Positions 24,768 through 33,169 of a stretch of 39,317 nt of DNA are shown here, piece by piece (position 1 is the stretch's first letter; the number at the start of each line of letters is the position of its first letter). The notes below the pieces were generated by a model. The model worked only from the letters and a program-made list of their open reading frames with translations. It made no database searches and was not told where the DNA came from. The position numbers and the translations under genes were made by a program. This DNA comes from Verrucomicrobiota bacterium (lineage in GTDB: Bacteria > Verrucomicrobiota > Verrucomicrobiia > Opitutales > Opitutaceae), in the NCBI GenBank assembly GCA_016209255.1, contig JACQWL010000102.1:1-39317 (forward strand). The letters are read 5' to 3'.

Positions 24768-27191
24768 ATGAGATTTGCCGGTTTCGTATCCATGCAGTCG
24801 AAAAACAAGAAATGCCGTAGCAGCCGAGGCTTGCCCGCCGGGGCGGGTAACGAGGCTGTCGAGTGCGGTTCACCACACGTTCAGCCTCGTTACGTCGGCT
24901 GCTACATTCGACTGCATCGGTTCGGCCTCGTCCCTGTGCTCGCCACTTTGGCGGCTGCTTTGGCGGTTTGCGAAGTCGATGCCGCCTCCGGCTGGTTGAA
25001 CTGGCGCGGGCCGGACCAGGACGGCGTCTCGAAGGCCCAGGTCAAACTGCCCGACAAGCTCGAATTGGGCGGCCCGAACCACCGCTGGTCGTACAAGGTG
25101 CGTGGCGCGGGCACGCCGGTCATCGCCGACGGGCGGGTTTTTGCGTTCGGCTTCTATGGCGAGACGACGGACGTCGAGGAAACGCTCATTTGTCTGGACG
25201 TGAAGACCGGCGCGAAGATCTGGGAGCATCGCTTCCGGGATTTCCTGAGCGACACCACCTACAATCGCTACGCGATCGGGGCGCCGGTGATCGATGCCGA
25301 GACAGGCAACATCTATCTCGAGTCGACGTGGGGCGTCGTGATGGCCTTCAACCGCGACGGCAAGCTCCTGTGGGAACACTCGATGATGGAGGAGTTCGGC
25401 CGGCTGACCTTTCCCAACGGACGCACCGGGGCTCTCGTGATCGACGGGCCGCTGGTGATCACGGATGGGATCACGGCCAACTGGGGCGCCGACGGCCCGG
25501 CCCGCAACCGGTTCTATGCCTTCGACAAGCGGACGGGAGAACTCGCCTGGTTTTCGACGCCCGGGGTCGAGCCGATCGACAGCTCGTTTGCGACTCCGGT
25601 CTTCGGGAATCTTGGCGATCAGCGCGTGTTCTATGCGGGCACGGGCTGTGGCAACATCGTTTGCATTAACGCCCGCACGGGCGAGCCGGTGTGGCGGTTT
25701 CGTTTGTCGAACGCCGGGGTCAACGCCGACGTGCTGCTGCTTGGCAACGACCGCTTGATCGGCATCCATGGCAAGGAGAACGTCGACTCGACGAGCCATG
25801 GCCGGCTGGTGGCTTTGAAGATTCCGACCGCATATCCCACCGGTCCGAAGCCCGTCGTGCTCGGACGCGACGTGGAGGTCTGGCGCAACGACGACTTCAT
25901 CGCCTTCAGCAGCTCGCCCCTGCTGGTGGACAACCGGGTCTATTCCACGATCGCCACCGGCAGTCTGTTGTGCGCCGATGCGACGACTGGCAAAACGATT
26001 TGGAGCGAGAAGCTCGGCCCGGACCAGTTGCACGCCTCGCCGGCCTATGCCGACGGCAAGCTGTATGTCCCGATTCTGAACGGGACGGTCCACGTGGTGG
26101 CGGCGGGGGGAAACCAGGCAAAGGTTTTGTCGGTGAATCAAATGGGCGCGCCCTGCCTCGGCGCACCGTCGTTCTATGGCGACGCCGTGTTCATCTTCAC
26201 CAAGGAAGCGCTGCATTGCTTCGGCCCGAAGGCGAGTGCGGCCAGCGTCCCGGTCGCCGCCGCCGCGCCCGCGCCCGTCGCCCCGCCACCCGGGCCGGTC
26301 ACCCAAATTCAGGTCGTGCCCGCGGAGTTCGCGCTCTTGCCCGGCGAATCGCAGACCTTCACGGTCTACGGTCTGGATGCGGCCGGCCGCCGCGTGCGCA
26401 CCGTGAGTGAGGCGGCGACCTTCGCGAAGTTCATCCCGCCGACCGCCCTGGTGAAATCGGAGGTCGATGCCGAGATCGCGGGCAACGTGCTCAAGGCGGG
26501 CCGCAACGCCAAAATGTCCGCCGGGCAGTTGCAGGTGAAGTGGAACAATCTCACCGGCATTACGCGCGGCCGCATCGTCGCCGGGCTGGGGTACAAGGAA
26601 AACTTCGAGGCTCTTCCGCTCGGGCAGAAAAGCGCGGAGGGCGAGGACGTCGGGTTTCCGCCGCTGGCGTGGCTCGGCGCCCGGGTGAAGTGGCATGTGC
26701 TCGAGAAGGATGGCAGCAAGGTCGCCGCCAACCGGCTCGATACGATCCTGTTCCAACGGACAATGAACTTCATCGGCAAGCCCGACCTGCGCAATTACAC
26801 GCTGGAGGCCGACGTGATGACGGATGGAACGCGGCGCGTGATGTCCACGGTGGGCCTGCTCAACCAGCGCTATCTGGTCAGCGTGGCGGCGAACAGCCGG
26901 ATCCTGGAGGTTTCCAGCAACCACGAGCGCGTAAAGGAATCCGTTCCGTTCCAGGCCCAACCCAACACGTGGTACCGGCTGAAGACGCGGGTCGATCGCG
27001 ATGCGACCGGCGACGGTGGCTGGGTGCGGGCGAAACTCTGGGAGCGTGCGGCGCCGGAACCCGCGGCGTGGACCATCCAGGTTCGTCAGGAACACCTCCA
27101 CGCGCACGGGGCACCGGGCGTGTTCGCCTTCTCCCCGCAAAGCTTGAAGCGCGTCTACATCGACAACCTTTCCCTAACCGCCAATGAGTAA
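24768..27191 (+). CDS. Secreted PQQ-repeat beta-propeller protein with Ig-like and jelly-roll-like C-terminal parts
   Basis: The start is uncertain: ATG codons at 24768 and 24792 are both possible, and the second lies inside a palindromic repeat (24792-24917). A signal peptide follows the repeat (LVPVLATLAAALAVCEVDA|AS). The mature N-terminus has WLNWRGPDQDGVSKAQ. Residues ~90-530 hold BamB/PQQ-like blades (VIADGRVFAFG; LICLDVKTGAKIWEH; IVCINARTGEPVWRF; YADGKLYVPILNGTVHVV). An Ig-like segment (VVPAEFALLPGESQTFTVYG) and a concanavalin-like C-terminal region (~650-807; YTLEADVMTDGTRRVMSTVG) follow. It is probably periplasmic or surface-exposed, for binding or scaffolding. PQQ repeats of this kind do not imply PQQ-dependent dehydrogenase activity. 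Confidence 0.82.
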   Translation: MRFAGFVSMQSKNKKCRSSRGLPAGAGNEAVECGSPHVQPRYVGCYIRLHRFGLVPVLATLAAALAVCEVDAASGWLNWRGPDQDGVSKAQVKLPDKLELGGPNHRWSYKVRGAGTPVIADGRVFAFGFYGETTDVEETLICLDVKTGAKIWEHRFRDFLSDTTYNRYAIGAPVIDAETGNIYLESTWGVVMAFNRDGKLLWEHSMMEEFGRLTFPNGRTGALVIDGPLVITDGITANWGADGPARNRFYAFDKRTGELAWFSTPGVEPIDSSFATPVFGNLGDQRVFYAGTGCGNIVCINARTGEPVWRFRLSNAGVNADVLLLGNDRLIGIHGKENVDSTSHGRLVALKIPTAYPTGPKPVVLGRDVEVWRNDDFIAFSSSPLLVDNRVYSTIATGSLLCADATTGKTIWSEKLGPDQLHASPAYADGKLYVPILNGTVHVVAAGGNQAKVLSVNQMGAPCLGAPSFYGDAVFIFTKEALHCFGPKASAASVPVAAAAPAPVAPPPGPVTQIQVVPAEFALLPGESQTFTVYGLDAAGRRVRTVSEAATFAKFIPPTALVKSEVDAEIAGNVLKAGRNAKMSAGQLQVKWNNLTGITRGRIVAGLGYKENFEALPLGQKSAEGEDVGFPPLAWLGARVKWHVLEKDGSKVAANRLDTILFQRTMNFIGKPDLRNYTLEADVMTDGTRRVMSTVGLLNQRYLVSVAANSRILEVSSNHERVKESVPFQAQPNTWYRLKTRVDRDATGDGGWVRAKLWERAAPEPAAWTIQVRQEHLHAHGAPGVFAFSPQSLKRVYIDNLSLTANE
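24792..24917. repeat. Composite inverted repeat overlapping the 5' end of the first propeller gene
   Basis: Outer arms ATGCAGTCGAA (24792-24802) and TTCGACTGCAT (24907-24917) pair. Next, GTAGCAGCCGA (24817-24827) pairs with TCGGCTGCTAC (24895-24905). Then TAACGAGGCT (24848-24857) pairs with AGCCTCGTTA (24883-24892). The left arm carries two extra blocks: 14 bp after the outer arm, and a 20-bp hairpin GGCTTGCCCGCCGGGGCGGG (24828-24847). This is a dispersed REP-like element with a second hairpin inside it. Confidence 0.8.
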
Positions 27192-27331
27192 ACCGGACAT
27201 TTCAGATCTGATCGCACGGGTAGTAGCGCGGTGCGTTAGCTGTGCTCTTACTCCACCTCCCAAAACCACGGACGAGACGCCCGCGCTCCATTGGTGGGGA
27301 TGGATCGCAGCGCGGAGATCGAAAAAGGGAG

Positions 27332-27379
27332 GGCGGGCATCTTGCCCGCCGCTCGTCACGGGCGGGACGCCGATGTCAG
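27332..27379. repeat. GC-rich palindromic repeat before the second propeller gene
   Basis: GGCGGGCA (27332-27339) pairs perfectly with TGCCCGCC (27343-27350), followed by a further GGGCGGGACGCC block (27360-27371). I recall this 'gggcgggcatcttgcccgcc' form as a frequent dispersed repeat in Verrucomicrobiota. The ATG chosen for the next gene (27373) lies at its edge. Confidence 0.7.
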
Positions 27380-28935
27380 AGGGATGTAGGGTAAGAGTAG
27401 GCCTGAAGCACCGCGCGCCCGCTCTTCTGTTGACCGCAGCAGCGATCCTGGCCGCGCCCGTTGCGGGCGCGGCCGACTGGCCCATGTGGGGTGGCGCCCC
27501 GGATCGCAACATGGTCGCCAAGGCCAGTGGAATCCCCAACGACATCAACAGCGGCAAGTTTCTGCCCAAGAGCGAAACCGTCGATCCGAAGACGACGAAG
27601 AACATCCGCTGGATCGGCAAGCTCGGGTCGCAAGCCTACGGCAGTCCGGTCGTCGCGGGCGGCCGCGTCTACGTCGGCACGAACAACGAGGCCCCGCGGG
27701 ATCCCGGACAGACCGGGGACCGCGGCGTGCTGATGTGCTTCGACGAGAAAACCGGCGCGTTTCTCTGGCAGCTTTTGATTCCGAAGGTCGGCGCGGGCAA
27801 GGTCAGCGACTGGGAATATGTCGGCCTCTGCTCCTCCGTGGCGATCGAAGGCGACCGCGGCTACGTGGTGAGCAATCGCGGTGAAATCGTCTGCTTCGAC
27901 GTCAAGGGACTGGGCGACGGCAACGCCGGGCCTTTCATGGACGAGGCGAAATTTTCCTCCGCCGACGGGAAACCGGTGACGCTCACCGACAAACACGCGG
28001 ACATCATCTGGGTCAGCGACGTCCGCACGGAGATGGGCATCTTTCCGCACAACGTGTCGAGCTGTTCGCCGTTGATCGTTGGAGACAAGCTTTTCGTGGC
28101 GACGTCGAATGGCGTGGACTGGTCGCACCTCAACATCCCGGCGCCGTTTGCGCCCGCGTTGATCGCCGTCGACAAGAACACGGGAAAGCTCGCCGCCGAG
28201 GAAACGGCCGGCGTCTCGCAACGCGTGCTGCATGCCAGTTGGAGTTCGCCCGCGTTTGCCACGATCAAAGGCAAGCCGACGATCGTCTGGGGTGGCGGCG
28301 ACGGATTCGTCTACGGCTTCGAGCCCGAACCGTACAAACACGCGGAGGGGTTTCAGGCGCTTCGGGAACTGTTCCGTTATGACGCCGACCCGCCGGAATA
28401 CCGCTCGAAGAACGGCGCGCCAATCAAGTATGCGACCCACGATGGTCCGAGTGAAATCATCGCGACCGTCGTCGTGCAGCAGGACCGGGCCTATGTGGTC
28501 ATCGGCCAGGACCCCGAGCACGGTGACGGCGTGGGCATGCTCAGCTGCATCGACGCCTCGGGCCGGGGCGACATCTCCGGCAAGGCGGTCTGGGTCAACA
28601 AGGACATCGGCCGCTCGATCTCGACGCCGAGCGTGGTCGGAGATCTGCTTTACCAGGCGGAATACAAGGGAGACATCCACTGCCTCGACGCCAGGACGGG
28701 CAAACAGATCTGGGTGCATTCGACGAACAGCCGCATCTGGTCTTCGACCCTTGTCGCCGACGGCAAGGTCTACTGTGGCAACGAAGACGGCGAACTCGTG
28801 ATCCTGAAGGCGGGCCGCGAGAAGCAGCTCATCGGCAAGGTCGATTTCTATACGCCGATTTACTGTTCGCCGGTGGTGGCCAACGACGTGCTCTACGTCA
28901 CGACGCATACCCACATTTTTGCCGTCGGCCGGTAG
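27373..28935 (+). CDS. Secreted PQQ-repeat (BamB-like) beta-propeller protein
   Basis: I chose the ATG at 27373 because it gives a signal peptide (LKHRAPALLLTAAAILAAPV, cleavage near AGA|AD); the frame upstream is repeat DNA. The mature protein starts ADWPMWGGAPDRNMVAKASG, a motif shared by many propeller proteins of Planctomycetota and Verrucomicrobiota. Blades include VVAGGRVYVGTNNEAPRDPG, GVLMCFDEKTGAFLWQL, VSSCSPLIVGDKLFVATSNG and DIHCLDARTGKQIWVHSTNS. It has 520 residues and no dehydrogenase active-site signature was seen. Seven bases separate it from the DUF3311 gene, so propeller, DUF3311 protein and symporter are probably one operon. Confidence 0.85.
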   Translation: MSEGCRVRVGLKHRAPALLLTAAAILAAPVAGAADWPMWGGAPDRNMVAKASGIPNDINSGKFLPKSETVDPKTTKNIRWIGKLGSQAYGSPVVAGGRVYVGTNNEAPRDPGQTGDRGVLMCFDEKTGAFLWQLLIPKVGAGKVSDWEYVGLCSSVAIEGDRGYVVSNRGEIVCFDVKGLGDGNAGPFMDEAKFSSADGKPVTLTDKHADIIWVSDVRTEMGIFPHNVSSCSPLIVGDKLFVATSNGVDWSHLNIPAPFAPALIAVDKNTGKLAAEETAGVSQRVLHASWSSPAFATIKGKPTIVWGGGDGFVYGFEPEPYKHAEGFQALRELFRYDADPPEYRSKNGAPIKYATHDGPSEIIATVVVQQDRAYVVIGQDPEHGDGVGMLSCIDASGRGDISGKAVWVNKDIGRSISTPSVVGDLLYQAEYKGDIHCLDARTGKQIWVHSTNSRIWSSTLVADGKVYCGNEDGELVILKAGREKQLIGKVDFYTPIYCSPVVANDVLYVTTHTHIFAVGR

Positions 28936-28942
28936 CCGTCCG

Positions 28943-29200
28943 ATGTCCAAGCGAACGCTCGTCACGGCCTTTTTCGTCCTGCTCTTTTTCCTCCATCAGG
29001 ATTCTTGGTGGAAGAATGACCCGCGGCTCGTACTGGGTGTCCTGCCGGTGAGTCTGGCGTATCACGTCGTCTGGACGCTCCTGGTCGCCTTCGGCTGGTT
29101 GCTGGTCGCAAGATTCTGCTGGCCGGATCGATTCGACGGGGAACCGCCGAAGCCCGCGCCGGGAAACGACGGGACGGGCGGAGACCGGCCAGTGCGATGA
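28943..29200 (+). CDS. DUF3311 small membrane protein, symporter partner
   Basis: The 85-residue protein has two membrane segments (LVTAFFVLLFFLHQD and VSLAYHVVWTLLVAFGWLLV) and a Pro/Gly-rich hydrophilic tail. HQDSWWKNDPRLVLGVLPVS is the DUF3311 pattern. DUF3311 proteins are usually encoded directly upstream of sodium:solute symporters and probably assist them, although no biochemical role is known to me. I chose the ATG at 28943, seven bases after the previous stop. Its stop overlaps the symporter start (ATGA at 29197-29200). Confidence 0.85.
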   Translation: MSKRTLVTAFFVLLFFLHQDSWWKNDPRLVLGVLPVSLAYHVVWTLLVAFGWLLVARFCWPDRFDGEPPKPAPGNDGTGGDRPVR

Positions 29201-30711
29201 TTCCGGTCATCATCATCGGGATTTACCTGCTGCTGGTGATCGGGCTCGGACTGGTCAGCGCGCGCTTCTTCCGCGGCGGTACGGCGGATTACTTCGTGGC
29301 GAGCCGCTCCCTGGGGCCCTTCGTGCTGTTCATGACCGTGTTTGGCACGACGATGACGGCGTTCGCGATGGTGGGGAGCACGGCGGAGACGTACGAACTG
29401 GGCGTTGGCACCTTCGGCAAACTGGCGTCGTGGTCGGCACTCGTGCACCCGGCGTGCTTCTTTCTCATCGGCATGCCGCTCTGGTCGCTCGGCAAGCAGC
29501 ACGGCTACGTCACGCAGATCGAGTATTTCCGCGATCGTTTTCAAAGCTCGGCGCTCGGCTACGTGCTGTTTCCCGTGCTGGCGGGGCTGCTGATCCCGTA
29601 TGTGGTCGTCGGTTTGCTGGGCGTGGGTTCGGTCGTCGGCGGGGTCACGATCGGCGCGTTTCCGGAGGCGTTTGCCGCGACGCGCGGCGCCGTCCCGCCG
29701 GCGCTGACGATGGCCGTGATCTCCAGCGTGGTCCTTTTCTATATCTTCATTGGCGGTGCGCGCAGCGCGGCATGGGTGAATGTGTTTCAGACGGTGGTGT
29801 TCGTCGGGATGGGGCTGCTCGCGTTCTGGCTGATCGCGGACACGTTGGGCGGAATCGAGGCGGCCTCGGTGCGGGCCAATCCCGCGAAGGCCGTGCGCGA
29901 GGGCAACATCGGCGAGCTCGAGTTCTTCACCTACTGGATGATCCCGCTCTCGGTCGGAGTCTTCCCGCATGTCTTCCAGAATTTTCTGACCGCGCGCTCG
30001 GCCAAATCCTACAAGCTTCTCCTCGTCGCCCAACCGATCTCGATCCTGCTCGCGTGGCTGCCCTGCATCTTGATTGGTTTCTGGGCGACCGGAGCGGTGT
30101 TGCCAGATTCGGGCGCGCCGGTGGTTCCCGCCGGGATCAACGCCAACGCCGTGCTCGGTTTGATGGTGGGCAAGCTGACCTCGCCGGTGGTTTCCGGCCT
30201 GGTCGCCGCCGGCGTGCTGGCGGCCATCTCGCTCGATTCGCAGTTCCTGGCGATCGGCACGATGTTCACGCGGGACATCGTGGTGCATCATTTTGGGGCC
30301 GATCGTTTTTCCGACGCGGCCACGGTTTGGCTGGCGCGCGGCTTCATCGTCCTGATGGTCGTGATCACTTACCTGACAACGTTCGCGGAGACGCGGCAAA
30401 TCTTCGCGCTCGGGACCTGGTGTTTCAGCGGTTACGCCGGGCTCTTTCCGTTGTTGATCGCCGCGATTTACTGGAAACGTGTCACCAGGGCGGCCGCGTT
30501 CGTCGCGGTCATCCTGACCGCGGTCGTTTGGTTTGGCCTTTTTGCCGCGTCGAACTTTGGCGTGGATCGCAAGTTTCTGCTGGGCGGAATGCTCCCGGTG
30601 GCCACTGTGTTTGCCACCTGCGCAATTTCGGTTGTGGTGGTATCTCTGCTGACGAAACCGCCCTCCGACGAAACGCTGGCGAAATTCTTCCCCCGTCCGA
30701 CAAATTCCTGA
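29197..30711 (+). CDS. Sodium:solute symporter (SSS) family protein
   Basis: This is a 504-residue inner-membrane transporter with about 13 hydrophobic segments. Family features are an N-terminal IPVIIIGIYLLLVIGLGLVS, TADYFVASRSLGPFVLFMTV, FGTTMTAFAMVGSTAETYEL (sodium- and substrate-site region), a GGARSAAWVNVFQTVVFVGM segment and AAGVLAAISLDSQFLAIGTM. With the DUF3311 partner it resembles the PanF-like or monocarboxylate branch. The substrate is not determined: an acid, sugar or pantothenate-like solute are all possible. Start and stop overlap both neighbours (TGATG at 30709-30713). Confidence 0.93.
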   Translation: MIPVIIIGIYLLLVIGLGLVSARFFRGGTADYFVASRSLGPFVLFMTVFGTTMTAFAMVGSTAETYELGVGTFGKLASWSALVHPACFFLIGMPLWSLGKQHGYVTQIEYFRDRFQSSALGYVLFPVLAGLLIPYVVVGLLGVGSVVGGVTIGAFPEAFAATRGAVPPALTMAVISSVVLFYIFIGGARSAAWVNVFQTVVFVGMGLLAFWLIADTLGGIEAASVRANPAKAVREGNIGELEFFTYWMIPLSVGVFPHVFQNFLTARSAKSYKLLLVAQPISILLAWLPCILIGFWATGAVLPDSGAPVVPAGINANAVLGLMVGKLTSPVVSGLVAAGVLAAISLDSQFLAIGTMFTRDIVVHHFGADRFSDAATVWLARGFIVLMVVITYLTTFAETRQIFALGTWCFSGYAGLFPLLIAAIYWKRVTRAAAFVAVILTAVVWFGLFAASNFGVDRKFLLGGMLPVATVFATCAISVVVVSLLTKPPSDETLAKFFPRPTNS

Positions 30712-31859
30712 TGATTGAACCCTTCACCTCGCGACCAGCTCCGAAACTCATTTTCGGCCCGGGGGCACTGCGCGAGCTGCCGGCCGGCGTGCGGGAACTC
30801 GGCGCTTCGGGCGTCTTTCTTGTCAGCGACACCGGGATCGCGCGCGCCGGACACGTGGACACCGCGCGGCGGCTGCTCGAATCCGCCGGCATCCCGGTCG
30901 AGGTCTTCGCTCGGTCGAAGGAAAACCCGACCGAATCGGATGCGGCCGCCTGCCGGGACATCGCCCGGGAAATCCGCTTCGACTGCATCGTTGCGCTCGG
31001 CGGGGGCAGCAGCATGGACACCGCGAAGGCGTGCAATTTTCTCCTCACCAACGGCGGCGCGATGCGCGATTATCACGGCTATGGCAAGGCGGCGAAACCG
31101 ATGCTGCCATTCATCGCGATTCCGACGACTGCCGGCACGGGCAGCGAATGCCAGTCGTATGCCCTGGTCAGTCGCGACGACAGCCACGAAAAGATGGCGT
31201 GCGGCGATCCCAAGGCGCGCGCGCGCATCGCGATTCTCGATCCGGAGTTGACCGAGACGCAGCCCGGGGCGGTCGCCATTCAGACGGGGCTCGACGCGCT
31301 GGCCCACGCGCTGGAATCGGCGGTTTGCACGCGGCGGAACGCGATCTCGTCGATTTACTCCGAGGGCGCGTTTCGGCATCTTTCGGGGGCAATCGGGCCG
31401 GTGCTTGCCGGTCGCGCGAGCCACGACGATCGCGGCCACATGCAGTTGGGCGCCGCGTTGAGCGGACTGGCGATCGAAAACAGCATGCTGGGCGCCGCGC
31501 ATGCCACCGCCAATCCGCTCACCGCCCGGCACAACGTGATTCACGGGCACGCGGTGGCGTTGATGCTGCCGCACATCATGCGATTCAACGCCGAGGAGGC
31601 CGCGGTGGGCGCGATCTATGCCCGCTATGCGGACATCCTGAAGGAGTCGCGCGTCACTTCGCTGCCGCTGATCGATTGGGTGGCGGAATTGGTGTCCCAA
31701 AGCTCCCTCCCTGTGATCAGCGTGGGCGCGCAGGATCTGGCGGCACTTGCCCTCGATGCGACCCGACAGTGGACCGGACAATTCAATCCCCGGACTTTGA
31801 TCTTGGACGATTACGTCGCACTCTATCGTCGTGCGCTCGCTTCCCATGCTTCCGCTTGA
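30711..31859 (+). CDS. Iron-containing (group III) alcohol dehydrogenase
   Basis: This 382-residue NAD(P)-dependent oxidoreductase interconverts an alcohol and an aldehyde or ketone. The N-terminal domain has APKLIFGPGALRELPAGVRE, the nucleotide-binding VALGGGSSMDTAKACNFLL and IPTTAGTGSECQSYALVS. The metal ligands of the C-terminal domain are visible in GLDALAHALESAVC (Asp and His), AHATANPLTARHNVIHGHAV and MLPHIMRFNA. The closest families act on 1,2-propanediol/lactaldehyde or butanol-type substrates; the substrate here is unknown. Its ATG overlaps the symporter stop by one base, so transport and oxidation of one substrate are likely linked. Confidence 0.92.
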   Translation: MIEPFTSRPAPKLIFGPGALRELPAGVRELGASGVFLVSDTGIARAGHVDTARRLLESAGIPVEVFARSKENPTESDAAACRDIAREIRFDCIVALGGGSSMDTAKACNFLLTNGGAMRDYHGYGKAAKPMLPFIAIPTTAGTGSECQSYALVSRDDSHEKMACGDPKARARIAILDPELTETQPGAVAIQTGLDALAHALESAVCTRRNAISSIYSEGAFRHLSGAIGPVLAGRASHDDRGHMQLGAALSGLAIENSMLGAAHATANPLTARHNVIHGHAVALMLPHIMRFNAEEAAVGAIYARYADILKESRVTSLPLIDWVAELVSQSSLPVISVGAQDLAALALDATRQWTGQFNPRTLILDDYVALYRRALASHASA

Positions 31860-33123
31860 CTGCAAAACGTTCGGATTTCGTAGCGGCGAGCGTGAGCGAG
31901 CGGTCGAAGCTCCACTCGCTTACGGTCGCGGCTACACCTGGCGTTTCTTCACAGCGTTCGCCGTTTTCTGCTGTCTCGGCCTCTTCGGTTGCAGCGAACG
32001 CGCCGCCGCTCCGGACGCCAAGATTGGGAATTCGAAGAGCGCCGCGACGCCCGATATCGCGTGGCCGATGACGCGCGGCAGTCCCGCACTCAGCGGGAGC
32101 GTCGCCGCAAACGTTCCGCTCAATCCGAAGACCGCGTGGACTTTTTCTGCCCCGGCTTCGGTCACCGCCGAAGCGGCCATCGTCAACGGCCGCGTTTACG
32201 TCGGAACGGCCAAGGGAACGCTGCATTGCCTCGCCGCGGAAACGGGCCGGGAGCTTTGGCACTTCGACACCCAAGAGGCCATCACCGCCGCTCCCGCCGT
32301 GAGCGGGGCGGTGGTCTTTCTGTCGTCCAACGACGGCCGGCTCTACGCCCTCAACGCGGACACCGGAGCGGAAGTCTGGCGCTTTGCGATCGAGGACAAG
32401 ATCAGTTCGGGCGCGATCGTGATCCAGGGGCCGGGTGGCGAGGGGGATTGGGTGTTGCTCAACGGCTATGATGGCATCACGCGCGCCTTGAACGCCACCG
32501 ACGGCCGCGTGATCTGGACTTACAAAACGGACGACTTCATCAACGGCGCCCCCGCCGTGGTGGACGGCCGTTACGTCGTGTTTGGCGGATGCGATGCCCA
32601 GGTGCACGTCGTGAACCTGAAGGACGGCTCGCTCGTGCATAAAATTCCGACCAGCGCGCAGATTCCCGCCTCGATCGGCACCTTCGGCACGATGGCGTTC
32701 TGCGGCAACTATGCGAACCAGGCCGTTGCGTTCGATGTGCTCGGCGGCAAGGTCGCCTGGGTCTACGAGGATCACGCACTGCCGTTCTTCAGTTCACCCG
32801 CCGTCAACGATCGCCTGGTGTTGATTGGCTCGCGGGACAAGCATCTGCACGCGATCGATCGCAAAACCGGTAAAATCGTCTGGAAATTCCGCACCGGAGG
32901 ACGCGTGGAGGGTTCGCCGATCGTTTTCGCCAACGGCGTGGTTTTCGGCTCGTCCGACGGCCGGCTCTACGCCGCCAGCCTCGACGCCGGCACGGAGCTC
33001 TGGCAGCTCGATCTCGGTGAATCGTTGGTCACCTCCACCGCCTTCGGGCATCGCCAGATAATCGTCAGCGGCGAAAAGGGGACCGTGTTCGCGATTCGCG
33101 ACCGCACGGCCCCGAAAACCTGA
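31846..33123 (+). CDS. PQQ-repeat beta-propeller lipoprotein
   Basis: The ATG at 31846 overlaps the dehydrogenase 3' end; an in-frame ATG at 31831 is also possible. The sequence has an odd N-region (encoded by a palindromic repeat at 31880-31935), a hydrophobic stretch (WRFFTAFAVFCCLGL) and a lipobox LFGC with Cys49 as the likely lipidated residue. The mature part begins near AWPMTRGSPALSGSV, then has seven or so BamB-like blades (AIVNGRVYVGTAKGTLHCLA; AAETGRELWHFDTQEAITAA; RLYALNADTGAEVWRF; SRDKHLHAIDRKTGKIVWKF). It should sit on the periplasmic face of a membrane. The 425-residue size is close to BamB, but its place after a dehydrogenase suggests a substrate-linked role. Confidence 0.85.
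   Translation: MLPLDCKTFGFRSGERERAVEAPLAYGRGYTWRFFTAFAVFCCLGLFGCSERAAAPDAKIGNSKSAATPDIAWPMTRGSPALSGSVAANVPLNPKTAWTFSAPASVTAEAAIVNGRVYVGTAKGTLHCLAAETGRELWHFDTQEAITAAPAVSGAVVFLSSNDGRLYALNADTGAEVWRFAIEDKISSGAIVIQGPGGEGDWVLLNGYDGITRALNATDGRVIWTYKTDDFINGAPAVVDGRYVVFGGCDAQVHVVNLKDGSLVHKIPTSAQIPASIGTFGTMAFCGNYANQAVAFDVLGGKVAWVYEDHALPFFSSPAVNDRLVLIGSRDKHLHAIDRKTGKIVWKFRTGGRVEGSPIVFANGVVFGSSDGRLYAASLDAGTELWQLDLGESLVTSTAFGHRQIIVSGEKGTVFAIRDRTAPKT
31880..31935. repeat. Inverted repeat within the 5' coding part of the third propeller gene
   Basis: Arms of 21 bp at 31880-31900 (begins GTAGCGGCGAGCG) and 31915-31935 (ends TCGCGGCTAC) match at 18 of 21 positions as inverted copies, with a 14-bp loop. The element encodes the residues just before the signal-peptide core, so it has been accommodated in frame. 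Confidence 0.75.
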
Positions 33124-33169
33124 GCCCATCGCCCGTCGCGAGCGTCTAGCCAACGACGACATCACCTTT

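Noticed and set aside
24870-27140. 756-codon reverse frame opposite the first propeller gene
   Set aside because: Shadow of the propeller frame: Arg/His/Gln-rich, no signal peptide, no repeats of its own.
27184-27372. Upstream ATG that would extend the second propeller by 63 residues
   Set aside because: The extension is repeat-derived and lies before the signal peptide, which would then be internal; the ATG at 27373 is preferred.
29430-30710. Long plus-strand open frame running through the symporter gene into the alcohol dehydrogenase gene
   Set aside because: Only the part from 30711 is the dehydrogenase; the earlier part is out of frame with the symporter and has no homology. It is not a fusion protein.
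24768-33123. Reading the three propeller proteins as PQQ-dependent alcohol dehydrogenases
   Set aside because: They have BamB-like repeats but I see neither the disulfide Cys pair nor the catalytic Asp setting or cytochrome domain of quinoprotein dehydrogenases.
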